From positions 1 through 21,965 of the IMG/VR virus record IMGVR_UViG_3300009428_000085: a DNA stretch of 21,965 nt. One strand, 5' to 3'. The position numbers and the translations under genes were made by a program. The stretch comes from a virus. Positions within the stretch are counted from its first letter, which is position 1, and each line of letters starts with the position of its first letter. This document shows, in pieces, positions 1 through 4,845 of this stretch. The notes beneath the pieces were generated by a model. That model ran no database searches. It was not told the origin of the DNA and saw only the letters and a list, made by a program, of their open reading frames with translations.

Positions 1-1
1 T

Positions 2-307
2 AAGTCTGCCAGTATGGGTATTAAGGAATGCTCAGATGGTAAAGTGCTAATCAATTGCTTTGCGTGTGGTGCTAACGCTATGGATGTTTGTGAGGCTGCA
101 GGTGTGAGTGTTAGTGAGCTATTTCCACCAGATTCTAGTAGGCCATCTGGCCCTAGTCGTGAGCAGAGAGCCACTATAGAGACTGATAAGGTGATTATGA
201 TGATCTACGAGGCAGACAAGCGTGGGGGGAGGGATCAATCATTGGCTGACTATCGCAGGTACAAGCTAGCTACTAATCGCCATGCTGCAATGACAAGTTC
301 AGGGTAA
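2..307 (+). CDS. Primase/CHC2-type zinc-binding protein, C-terminal part (5' end outside window)
   Basis: The frame is open to the left edge, reading K-S-A-S-M-G-I, so the ATG at 14 is probably internal. The visible part matches the second half of the CHC2 zinc ribbon of DNA primases and primase-helicases: a KSxSM stretch (equivalent to DDKSPSL), an acidic/Gly turn, then V-L-I-N-C-F-A-C-G, giving a Cys-x2-Cys pair. This is followed by the helix D-V-C-E-A-A-G-V-S-V-S-E-L-F-P, which closely follows the usual 'dvl.a.Gl...dLFP' pattern. The first zinc-ligand pair (CPxHDD) would lie outside the window. The remaining ~60 residues are charged and carry no Toprim or helicase motif, so this looks like a stand-alone zinc-binding/primase-like protein, or a short split primase, used in phage replication. 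It is followed by a ~100-bp non-coding gap with a promoter, so it probably ends a replication transcription unit. The family is fairly sure; the exact role is not. Confidence 0.72.
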   Translation, partial: KSASMGIKECSDGKVLINCFACGANAMDVCEAAGVSVSELFPPDSSRPSGPSREQRATIETDKVIMMIYEADKRGGRDQSLADYRRYKLATNRHAAMTSSG

Positions 308-339
308 TTCGGAAACCCTGAAATGAATTATCAAAAATG

Positions 340-369
340 TTGTACATCGTTTACATAAGTGTGTATACT
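340..369 (+). promoter_or_regulatory. Sigma70-like promoter upstream of the small-gene operon
   Basis: TTGTAC at 340-345 (4 of 6 matches to TTGACA) and TATACT at 364-369 (5 of 6 to TATAAT) are 18 bp apart. They sit in the only sizeable intergenic gap of the left third (308-410). Transcription would start near 376, about 35 bases before the first SD. The site would drive the leader minigene and the genes from 437 onward, possibly through the terminase since no obvious terminator follows. A 5-bp inverted repeat (TTACA at 351-355, TGTAA at 372-376) flanks the -10 box and could be regulatory, but it is short. Confidence 0.5.
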
Positions 370-410
370 ATTTGTAAGTTAAGAAAACAACACAGCAAAC
401 GGAGCATCAC

Positions 411-440
411 ATGACTAAGTTTAATAAAGGTAATTTATGA
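411..440 (+). CDS. Nine-codon leader minigene (MTKFNKGNL)
   Basis: An ATG at 411 is preceded by GGAG at 401-404 with ordinary spacing. It opens a nine-codon frame whose TGA (438-440) overlaps the ATG of the next gene (437-439) in an ATGA junction. The downstream ATG has only a weak SD of its own (AAAGG at 426-430), so ribosomes finishing this minigene could re-initiate there: translational coupling. The initiation context GGAGCATCACATGAC is nearly repeated before the genes at 1093 and 1348, which supports it as a used start module. An untranslated or decoy start is the alternative. Confidence 0.4.
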   Translation: MTKFNKGNL

Positions 441-1096
441 AAATTACTTGCAAGCGCGGTAAGAATGTAACAGTTGAAGATCGTGTATTGGTCTTAAAGA
501 TGGTTAAGGCATGTATGACTGAACTTAACAAGCCAAAGCATGAGATAGGCTTTGCTAAACAAAAGTCTTTTTGGAAGCCGCTTCATGTTGTTATTAAGAA
601 GAAAAGCCAGTGCAGTTATGCGTATGAAGATGAATCTATTTCTATAGATGTAGCTGAATACCATAGAGGTGGGCGCTGGCTAAATGAATACGCGGCCTAT
701 AGATCAGACCCCGTTATAGGAGAGAGAAAGCAAGCGGCAACGCCTGAGTCAGTATTGTTTGCTATTGTGGCGCATGAAGTTGCTCACCATGTTCAACACG
801 CTTATGGCCCATATACCAGAATGTACAAGTCTAGCTGCAAGAAGCCCCACGGCGATGCTTTCCAAGATATTTATAGAATACTTAGATCAACTCTTGTTAA
901 TGAGCAGTTAGATGCCGAGGCAGAGCGTATAGACGCTGAGACTTTTAAGGAGATAGAGATAGCTTACAAAACAGACAGCAAGCTATACAAAGATATTCGT
1001 GCCGCGTTTAAACGAGGTGAAGTTAAGCATGATAAAGTTGTATTAATGTATAAAAAAGTGGTTAAATCAAGCAATGCTTATAGGAGTATCACATGA
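437..1096 (+). CDS. SprT-like zinc metalloprotein (HExxH)
   Basis: A 219-residue protein with an H-E-V-A-H-H motif at residues 113-118 (zinc ligands H113 and H117, general base E114). Twenty residues later comes K-P-H-G-D-A-F with H138, the third-ligand pattern of SprT/zincin-like proteins (HExxH then HGxxF). The hydrophobic helix before it (S-V-L-F-A-I-V-A-H-E) is also typical. The N-terminal ~100 residues are basic and include a beta-type stretch; the C-terminal ~65 are a charged helical tail rich in Lys and Glu. SprT/Spartan relatives cut DNA-bound proteins; a phage copy might clear host DNA-binding proteins, act in virion maturation, or be a defence factor. No signal peptide is seen, so it should be cytoplasmic. 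It starts in an ATGA overlap with the minigene and ends in another ATGA overlap with the next gene. The metal site is convincing; substrate and role are unknown. Confidence 0.72.
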   Translation: MKITCKRGKNVTVEDRVLVLKMVKACMTELNKPKHEIGFAKQKSFWKPLHVVIKKKSQCSYAYEDESISIDVAEYHRGGRWLNEYAAYRSDPVIGERKQAATPESVLFAIVAHEVAHHVQHAYGPYTRMYKSSCKKPHGDAFQDIYRILRSTLVNEQLDAEAERIDAETFKEIEIAYKTDSKLYKDIRAAFKRGEVKHDKVVLMYKKVVKSSNAYRSIT

Positions 1097-1311
1097 CTCA
1101 AAACATGGGTGACCTAATTCAAGAATACGAGGCTGAACTATTGGTAAAGCAAAAAGCGTATGAGGCAAGCCCTAAGTTTGCCATTGATGAAGCGCGTATT
1201 GCAGCTAAGTTTAAAATAGAAGATGACCGCAGACAGGCTTGGGAAGATAGTTTAACTCCCGAAGAATTGAAAGAGCATTTTAGCGAAGATGAAGGTGGCG
1301 ATGATGAGTGA
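1093..1311 (+). CDS. Small highly charged protein of unknown function
   Basis: A 72-residue acidic protein, probably almost entirely helical, with a strongly acidic C-terminus (E-H-F-S-E-D-E-G-G-D-D-E). The ATG at 1093 overlaps the previous stop (ATGA) and is served by GGAG at 1083-1086, in a TAGGAGTATCACATG context resembling those at 411 and 1348. A second ATG five codons in (1105) is a weaker candidate. No family is recognised. Its place between the metalloprotein and other small genes suggests a cytoplasmic accessory protein. The opposite-strand frame here is a shadow. Confidence 0.6.
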   Translation: MTQNMGDLIQEYEAELLVKQKAYEASPKFAIDEARIAAKFKIEDDRRQAWEDSLTPEELKEHFSEDEGGDDE

Positions 1312-1320
1312 AACAATAAC

Positions 1321-1334
1321 GGGGCTACGGCCCC
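1321..1334 (+). other. RNA hairpin GGGGC-UACG-GCCCC
   Basis: GGGGCTACGGCCCC folds into a five-base-pair GC stem capped by UACG closed by a C-G pair, a member of the very stable UNCG tetraloop class. It lies just after the stop at 1311 and ends one base before the TAGGAG start region of the 1348 gene. There is no U-run downstream (ATAGG follows), so it does not fit an intrinsic terminator. A stabiliser, processing site or translational modulator next to the SD is more likely. Confidence 0.6.
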
Positions 1335-1347
1335 ATAGGAGCATCAT

Positions 1348-1494
1348 ATGCGTTGGGAAAAAACAGTACAAGATCAAATTGATGAAGACAAAGAAGATTT
1401 AGAACAGCAGGCTATCATGGCTGATCCAGAACGAAGGGCGCAGTTTTATGAAGATCATCCAGAATCAATACCAGACGAGTGGGAGGATCTATGA
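1348..1494 (+). CDS. 48-residue acidic protein
   Basis: ATG at 1348 with TAGGAG at 1336-1341 and a clean frame to TGA at 1492-1494. The product begins MRWEKTVQDQIDEDKEDL and ends with P-D-E-W-E-D-L; it is rich in Asp and Glu and probably helical. Its stop overlaps the ATG of the next gene by one base (TGATG). It closes what would otherwise be a 180-bp hole in a tightly packed array, and its start region matches the other initiation modules here, so it is probably real. No family is recognised; a small acidic cytoplasmic phage protein is all that can be said. Confidence 0.6.
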   Translation: MRWEKTVQDQIDEDKEDLEQQAIMADPERRAQFYEDHPESIPDEWEDL

Positions 1495-1697
1495 TGAATA
1501 AACACATAGAGCTTGTAGAGAAGTGGTTAGCTGACCCTTTATCGGTTAGTCGAAAAGAGTTAAACGCTAATAATAATGCTGCTAGAGCTGTTGCTAAAGC
1601 TACTGAAAACGCTGCCGATGCAGCCGCTAGTGCTTCTAATGCTACTGAATGGGTGTCTGAATATTATAAAGCAGAAAGAAGAAACAATCATGAATAA
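1494..1697 (+). CDS. Ala-rich small protein, first of a paralogous pair
   Basis: 67 residues. ATG at 1494 is preferred (GGGAGG at 1481-1486, seven-base spacing, one-base overlap with the previous stop); ATG at 1491 and GTG at 1479 are in frame. The N-terminus MNKHIELVEKWLADPLSVS is followed by R-K-E-L-N-A-N and an Ala/Asn-rich helical stretch. The same N-terminal block recurs in the next gene. Proteins of this kind (LELVKKWLADPxSVSxEELxANA then Ala-rich repeats) occur in phages and some bacteria, with no function I know. The C-terminus overlaps the next start by 8 bp. Confidence 0.66.
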   Translation: MNKHIELVEKWLADPLSVSRKELNANNNAARAVAKATENAADAAASASNATEWVSEYYKAERRNNHE

Positions 1698-1947
1698 GAA
1701 CTTAGAGCTTGTAAAAAAGTTTCTAGCTGACCCTTTATCCGTTAGTCAAGAAGAATTAAAAGCTAATGCTAAAGACGCTGCTGATGAAGCAATTAAAGGC
1801 ACTGAATCTTTAGTTCCTTCCTACGCATATAAAGCTGCTGTAAGTGCATTTAGTGCAGCAAGTGCTTACGATGACGCTATTGCTAGGTCTACCGAGGCTG
1901 TCGCTAGTTGCGAGGAAGCACTTGCAAAAGAGGAGAAAAGACAATGA
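1690..1947 (+). CDS. Ala-rich small protein, second of a paralogous pair
   Basis: 85 residues starting at the ATG at 1690. The frame is open further upstream, but only as a shadow of the preceding gene, and the homology to the first copy begins exactly at this ATG: MNKNLELVKKFLADPLSVS, then Q-E-E-L-K-A-N-A. The second half is Ala/Ser-rich and helical (S-A-F-S-A-A-S-A-Y-D-D-A) and differs from the first copy, ending in a basic tail. DNA is also alike in the first ~80 bases of both genes, which points to a fairly recent tandem duplication. Its stop overlaps the next ATG (ATGA). Function is unknown. Confidence 0.66.
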   Translation: MNKNLELVKKFLADPLSVSQEELKANAKDAADEAIKGTESLVPSYAYKAAVSAFSAASAYDDAIARSTEAVASCEEALAKEEKRQ

Positions 1948-2273
1948 ATAATAACTTTGACTTAAAACCTACTAAGATAGTACACAAGATTGCACACAGG
2001 CAGTGTATGGTAACTAGAGCAGTTAGTTGCTTAGGCGTTGTTATTGGGATAGTATGCTGGATATGGTTTGTTAACGGCATATTATTGAGACAGGAAGGGT
2101 ACAAGGTAACGTATTACACAAAGACTGAAGCTAAAGAGATCTTAAGTCGTAATGCGAAAATGCTTAATGACCAAGCCATTGCATCACAAAAGGCTAGGAC
2201 AGGGGTTGCTGACATAAAAGCAGCCAAAGAACTAGGTATGACATTATCAGAATACATGGAAATGATAGGCTAA
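1944..2273 (+). CDS. Single-span membrane protein of unknown function
   Basis: 109 residues from the ATG at 1944, in an ATGA overlap with the previous gene, with an AGGAG-type SD at 1930-1934; a start at 1908 is possible but would overlap more. Residues 1-25 are basic (K-I-V-H-K-I-A-H-R), residues ~26-48 form a hydrophobic span with C, W, I and V, and the remaining ~60 residues are soluble and charged. By the positive-inside rule the N-terminus would be cytoplasmic and the C-terminal domain outside the inner membrane. No holin or spanin family can be assigned. It could alter the host envelope, for example in superinfection exclusion, but that is a guess. Confidence 0.58.
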   Translation: MNNNFDLKPTKIVHKIAHRQCMVTRAVSCLGVVIGIVCWIWFVNGILLRQEGYKVTYYTKTEAKEILSRNAKMLNDQAIASQKARTGVADIKAAKELGMTLSEYMEMIG

Positions 2274-2338
2274 TAGTGTTAAAATTAACTGTTGAGTTAG
2301 GTCTGCCACAGGGTGGACACTGCAGAAAGGATAAGATT

Positions 2339-2614
2339 ATGTTGATTGAATTAAAGATAATAAAAAGAGAACCTTGGTGTTTTAATTATCCTGAAGATGA
2401 TGATTCTATTGAATATGGTTATTCAAATGACTATGTATATGTAAACCCCAGCATGGTATCTCATGTTGTAGAGATTACTGGAAAACTTATACTTTACAAG
2501 ATAAAACCACCTTGTGTATTTTATAAAGTATTTTTATGTGGTTCTAATGACCATGTAGCAATATTACACACTGACGAGTGGTTGAAACTAGAGGAGGCTA
2601 TTAACAATGGCTAG
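2339..2614 (+). CDS. Small beta-rich protein of unknown function
   Basis: 91 residues. The start chosen is ATG 2339, with AAAGGA at 2326-2331 seven bases upstream; an in-frame GTG at 2276 would add 21 poorly supported residues. The sequence has alternating hydrophobic strands (Y-V-Y-V-N-P-S-M-V-S-H-V-V-E-I, then Y-K-V-F-L-C-G-S, then H-V-A-I-L). This faintly resembles small FlbD-like proteins with a V-N-P...I...G...V plan; the resemblance is weak. It overlaps the terminase small subunit start by 8 bp, suggesting coupling to packaging gene expression. Confidence 0.55.
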   Translation: MLIELKIIKREPWCFNYPEDDDSIEYGYSNDYVYVNPSMVSHVVEITGKLILYKIKPPCVFYKVFLCGSNDHVAILHTDEWLKLEEAINNG

Positions 2615-2975
2615 ACCAACAAAGTACACACCTGCTTTATTAGAGAAAGCTAATAGATACTTATTAGAGTATGAGCGTTTGATACCCAGCCATCAAGATA
2701 TGTGCTTATATTTAGACATAGCTGACACTACGCTTTACCGATGGGCTGAAGAAAACAAAGAGTTTAAGGATATATTAGCTAAGGTAAAGCAAATGCAGTT
2801 TGTCGTGGCTATGGATGGCGGTCTAGGTGGCGATATGAATGCTAACCTAGTTAAGCTATTGATGGGTAAGCATGGGTTGTCAGAGAAGTCACAGGTAGAT
2901 CAAACCAGCAGTGATGGATCTATGGCCCCCCCTACCGTTATCCAGTTAGTGGCTAAAGAGTTTGGTGATCTGTAG
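2607..2975 (+). CDS. terS: Terminase small subunit
   Basis: 122 residues. MARPTKYTP, then two helices with a helix-turn-helix at ~28-47 (S-H-Q-D-M-C-L-Y-L-D-I-A-D-T-T-L-Y-R-W). Further on comes G-G-L-G-G-D-M-N-A-N-L-V-K-L-L-M-G-K-H-G-L-S-E-K, a pattern typical of small terminase subunits of the gp3-type packaging family ('ng..gdfn..i.kllL..hG.sdk'). The small subunit recognises the pac/cos site and recruits the large subunit. It has a strong SD (GAGGAGG at 2591-2597), and its TAG shares one base with the GTG of the large subunit gene directly downstream. The context makes the call firm. Confidence 0.85.
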   Translation: MARPTKYTPALLEKANRYLLEYERLIPSHQDMCLYLDIADTTLYRWAEENKEFKDILAKVKQMQFVVAMDGGLGGDMNANLVKLLMGKHGLSEKSQVDQTSSDGSMAPPTVIQLVAKEFGDL

Positions 2976-4285
2976 TGTCTAAAGCAGACATAGAACTACC
3001 ACCTAAATTAGTACCAGTGTTTGAAGGGGAAGCTCGATACCGTGGTAGTTTTGGTGGGCGCGGATCTGGTAAGACGCGCAGCTTTGCTTTAATGACTGCT
3101 GTATGGGGTTACAAATTTGGCAGTTCAGGCATATCTGGACAGATACTATGTGGGCGTGAGCATTTAAACTCGCTAGAAGAATCTTCTTTAGAGGAGGTTA
3201 AGTCTGCTATACGCTCAGTGCCTTGGTTAGAGAATTACTATGAGATCGGTGAAAGATACATTAGGTCTAAAGATGGTCGCATAACTTATGTATTTGCTGG
3301 CTTACGTCACAACCTAGATAGCATCAAGTCTAAGGCCCGTTTGCTACTGGCATGGGTAGATGAGGGTGAAACCGTAAGTGAATCTGCATGGCGTAAGCTA
3401 ATTCCCACAGTACGGGAAGATAGCTCAGAGGTTTGGGTAACGTGGAACCCTGAATCAAAGGATTCTGCAACGCATGAACGCTACAGGCTAAACCCACCAG
3501 CCAATAGTAAGATTGTGGCGTTAAATCACACAGATAACCCTTGGTTTCCCAGCGTACTAGAGCAGGAGAGGTTAGAAGACTTTGAGCGTAGGCCAGACAC
3601 TTATGGGCATATCTGGGAGGGTGACTTCTTAGAGTATCCAGAGGGCGCATATTGGCTTCGTGAAATCAACGAGGCTAAGGAAGGTGGTAGGATCTCTAAC
3701 TTACCTATTATAAGGTCGCAGCCTTGTATGGCATTTTTTGATATTGGGGCAAGCGATGGTTGTGCTGTATGGGTAGTGCAAGCTGTTGGCCTTGAGTATC
3801 GTTGTATCCACTTCTATGAGGCATGGAACGAGCCATATTCACACGTTATCAAATGGCTAAAGGATTTAGATCTGGTCTTTGATACGTGCTATCTACCTCA
3901 TGATGCAGACCATAAGCGCCAAGGCATGCTAGATAACAAGTCGCCAAAGCAGATGTTAAAGCAGCTAATGCCGTCTTGTAACTGGCGCATCGTTCCGCGA
4001 ATTGATGCAATCCTATGGGGTATCCAACAAACGGGTGATATGTTCCCCTACATCTGGTTCCACGAAACTAACTGCAGCAAAGGACTAGATCACCTTAAAT
4101 CGTATAGACGTAAGTGGTCTAACAGCGATAAGCGGTGGCTATCTACTCCAGACAAGTCTGAAGGACACTCAGAGGCCGCTGACGCACTTAGACAGATGGC
4201 GCAGGCATTTACGTCAGGTGAGCTAGGAAGGACTAACAAGAAGCACAAGGGACCACTGAAGAGAGGCCTTAAAGGTATCGTATAA
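2975..4285 (+). CDS. terL: Terminase large subunit (packaging ATPase-nuclease)
   Basis: 436 residues, GTG start fused to the terS stop. The N-terminal ATPase has Walker A G-G-R-G-S-G-K-T at 27-34. Walker B is L-L-L-A-W-V-D-E with D129/E130, followed by the usual E-x-x-S-E-S-A-W-R-K-L region, and a coupling-motif-like segment V-W-V-T-W-N-P. The C-terminal RNase H-fold nuclease shows acidic metal ligands in order: F-F-D-I-G at D256, L-P-H-D-A-D-H at D310/D312, and H-S-E-A-A-D-A-L-R at D403. All expected catalytic residues are present and the length is normal for the PBSX/P22-like terminase class. It pumps DNA into the prohead through the portal, here encoded ~17.5 kb away at the right edge. An extended -10 promoter begins just after its stop. 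Confidence 0.95.
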   Translation: MSKADIELPPKLVPVFEGEARYRGSFGGRGSGKTRSFALMTAVWGYKFGSSGISGQILCGREHLNSLEESSLEEVKSAIRSVPWLENYYEIGERYIRSKDGRITYVFAGLRHNLDSIKSKARLLLAWVDEGETVSESAWRKLIPTVREDSSEVWVTWNPESKDSATHERYRLNPPANSKIVALNHTDNPWFPSVLEQERLEDFERRPDTYGHIWEGDFLEYPEGAYWLREINEAKEGGRISNLPIIRSQPCMAFFDIGASDGCAVWVVQAVGLEYRCIHFYEAWNEPYSHVIKWLKDLDLVFDTCYLPHDADHKRQGMLDNKSPKQMLKQLMPSCNWRIVPRIDAILWGIQQTGDMFPYIWFHETNCSKGLDHLKSYRRKWSNSDKRWLSTPDKSEGHSEAADALRQMAQAFTSGELGRTNKKHKGPLKRGLKGIV

Positions 4286-4288
4286 ACG

Positions 4289-4320
4289 TGGTATAATTAA
4301 TCATTAATCAGTGGAGGTGA
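4289..4320 (+). promoter_or_regulatory. Extended -10 promoter with palindromic operator candidate and strong SD
   Basis: TGGTATAAT at 4289-4297 is a perfect TGn-extended -10 element, so the poor -35 (TTAAAG at 4269-4274) is less of a problem. The 13-bp perfect inverted repeat ATTAATCATTAAT (4296-4308) overlaps the end of the -10 and the expected start site (~4304), where a repressor would block initiation. GGAGGTGA at 4313-4320 is an almost ideal Shine-Dalgarno for the ATG at 4325. Together these would give a strong, switchable transcript for the basic peptide, lysozyme and downstream virion genes. Confidence 0.55.
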
Positions 4321-4324
4321 TAGC

Positions 4325-4375
4325 ATGAAGAAGAAGAAAGTTAAAAAGCCAGTATCTAAGCCGCGCGGTTACTGA
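4325..4375 (+). CDS. 16-residue Lys-rich peptide MKKKKVKKPVSKPRGY
   Basis: An ATG behind the strongest SD of the window opens a 16-codon frame ending at TGA 4373-4375, whose last base is the A of the lysozyme ATG (TGATG). Nine of sixteen residues are Lys or Arg, with two prolines and a C-terminal Gly-Tyr; net charge is about +9. It may simply be a leader that couples translation to the lysozyme gene, which lacks a good SD of its own. Alternatively it may be a functional nucleic-acid-, ribosome- or membrane-binding peptide. The position and SD make translation likely; any peptide function is inference. Confidence 0.6.
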   Translation: MKKKKVKKPVSKPRGY

Positions 4376-4845
4376 TGCACCTTCATGGCAAGGACGCAAC
4401 AGATAAAGCTGAGGGTCTTCTAGGTAGGCCGCTGACTGATGCCGAGCATCACATTGCTAGCTTAGAAGGTTACTCTGAATCTCCATACTTAGACACTAAA
4501 GATGTATTAACAAGTGGGTTTGGTCAGACAGGCCGATACTTGCGTATGCCGTTTGATAAGGTGGTTAGCATCTTTGAGGATAGGACGCGACAGATAGTTC
4601 CAGCCTATGACGAGTTACCAGCATTTATAAGGTTACGGCTATTAGACTCAACCTATAGGGGTGGTCTAAGTGGTAGCCCTGCAACATTGAGGTTGATTAA
4701 CGCTGGTGATTGGGATGGGGCTGCAGTTGAGTTCTTAAACAATGATGAGTTCATAGCTGCTGTAGAGTCTGGATCTGGTGTTGCTAGTCGCATGCAAGAA
4801 ACCTCAGACGCTATGTTAGAGATGGCAATTTGGGGGCGTGTGTAA
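4375..4845 (+). CDS. T4-type lysozyme (glycoside hydrolase family 24-like)
   Basis: 156 residues. The catalytic triad spacing of T4 lysozyme, Glu-x8-Asp-x5-Thr, is exact: L-E-G-Y-S-E-S-P-Y-L-D-T-K-D-V-L-T-S-G-F-G gives E31, D40 and T46, followed by the G-F-G turn. The C-terminal helical lobe contains L-P-A-F-I-R-L-R-L-L-D-S-T-Y-R-G-G and G-D-W-D-G-A-A-V-E-F, as in endolysins. It would cleave the N-acetylmuramic acid-N-acetylglucosamine bond of peptidoglycan. There is no signal peptide or SAR helix, so it needs a holin to act from inside, or acts as a virion component during entry. It lies directly behind terL and before virion genes rather than beside the membrane proteins at 15417-16107. Translation is coupled to the 16-residue peptide, and its stop overlaps the next start by one base. 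Confidence 0.85.
   Translation: MHLHGKDATDKAEGLLGRPLTDAEHHIASLEGYSESPYLDTKDVLTSGFGQTGRYLRMPFDKVVSIFEDRTRQIVPAYDELPAFIRLRLLDSTYRGGLSGSPATLRLINAGDWDGAAVEFLNNDEFIAAVESGSGVASRMQETSDAMLEMAIWGRV

Noticed and set aside
1321-1334. Hairpin as an intrinsic terminator
   Set aside because: There is no U-run after the stem; an SD follows directly, so termination is unlikely.
1576-1689. Upstream extension of the second Ala-rich gene
   Set aside because: The extension is a frame-shifted shadow of the first copy; homology to that copy starts at the ATG at 1690.
2278-2289. GTTAAAATTAAC inverted repeat
   Set aside because: Short, AT-only arms with a two-base loop in an AT-rich gap; no promoter or terminator context.
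3330-3650. 106-codon minus-strand frame within terL
   Set aside because: terL is unambiguous with all catalytic motifs over this span; the opposite frame has no start context.
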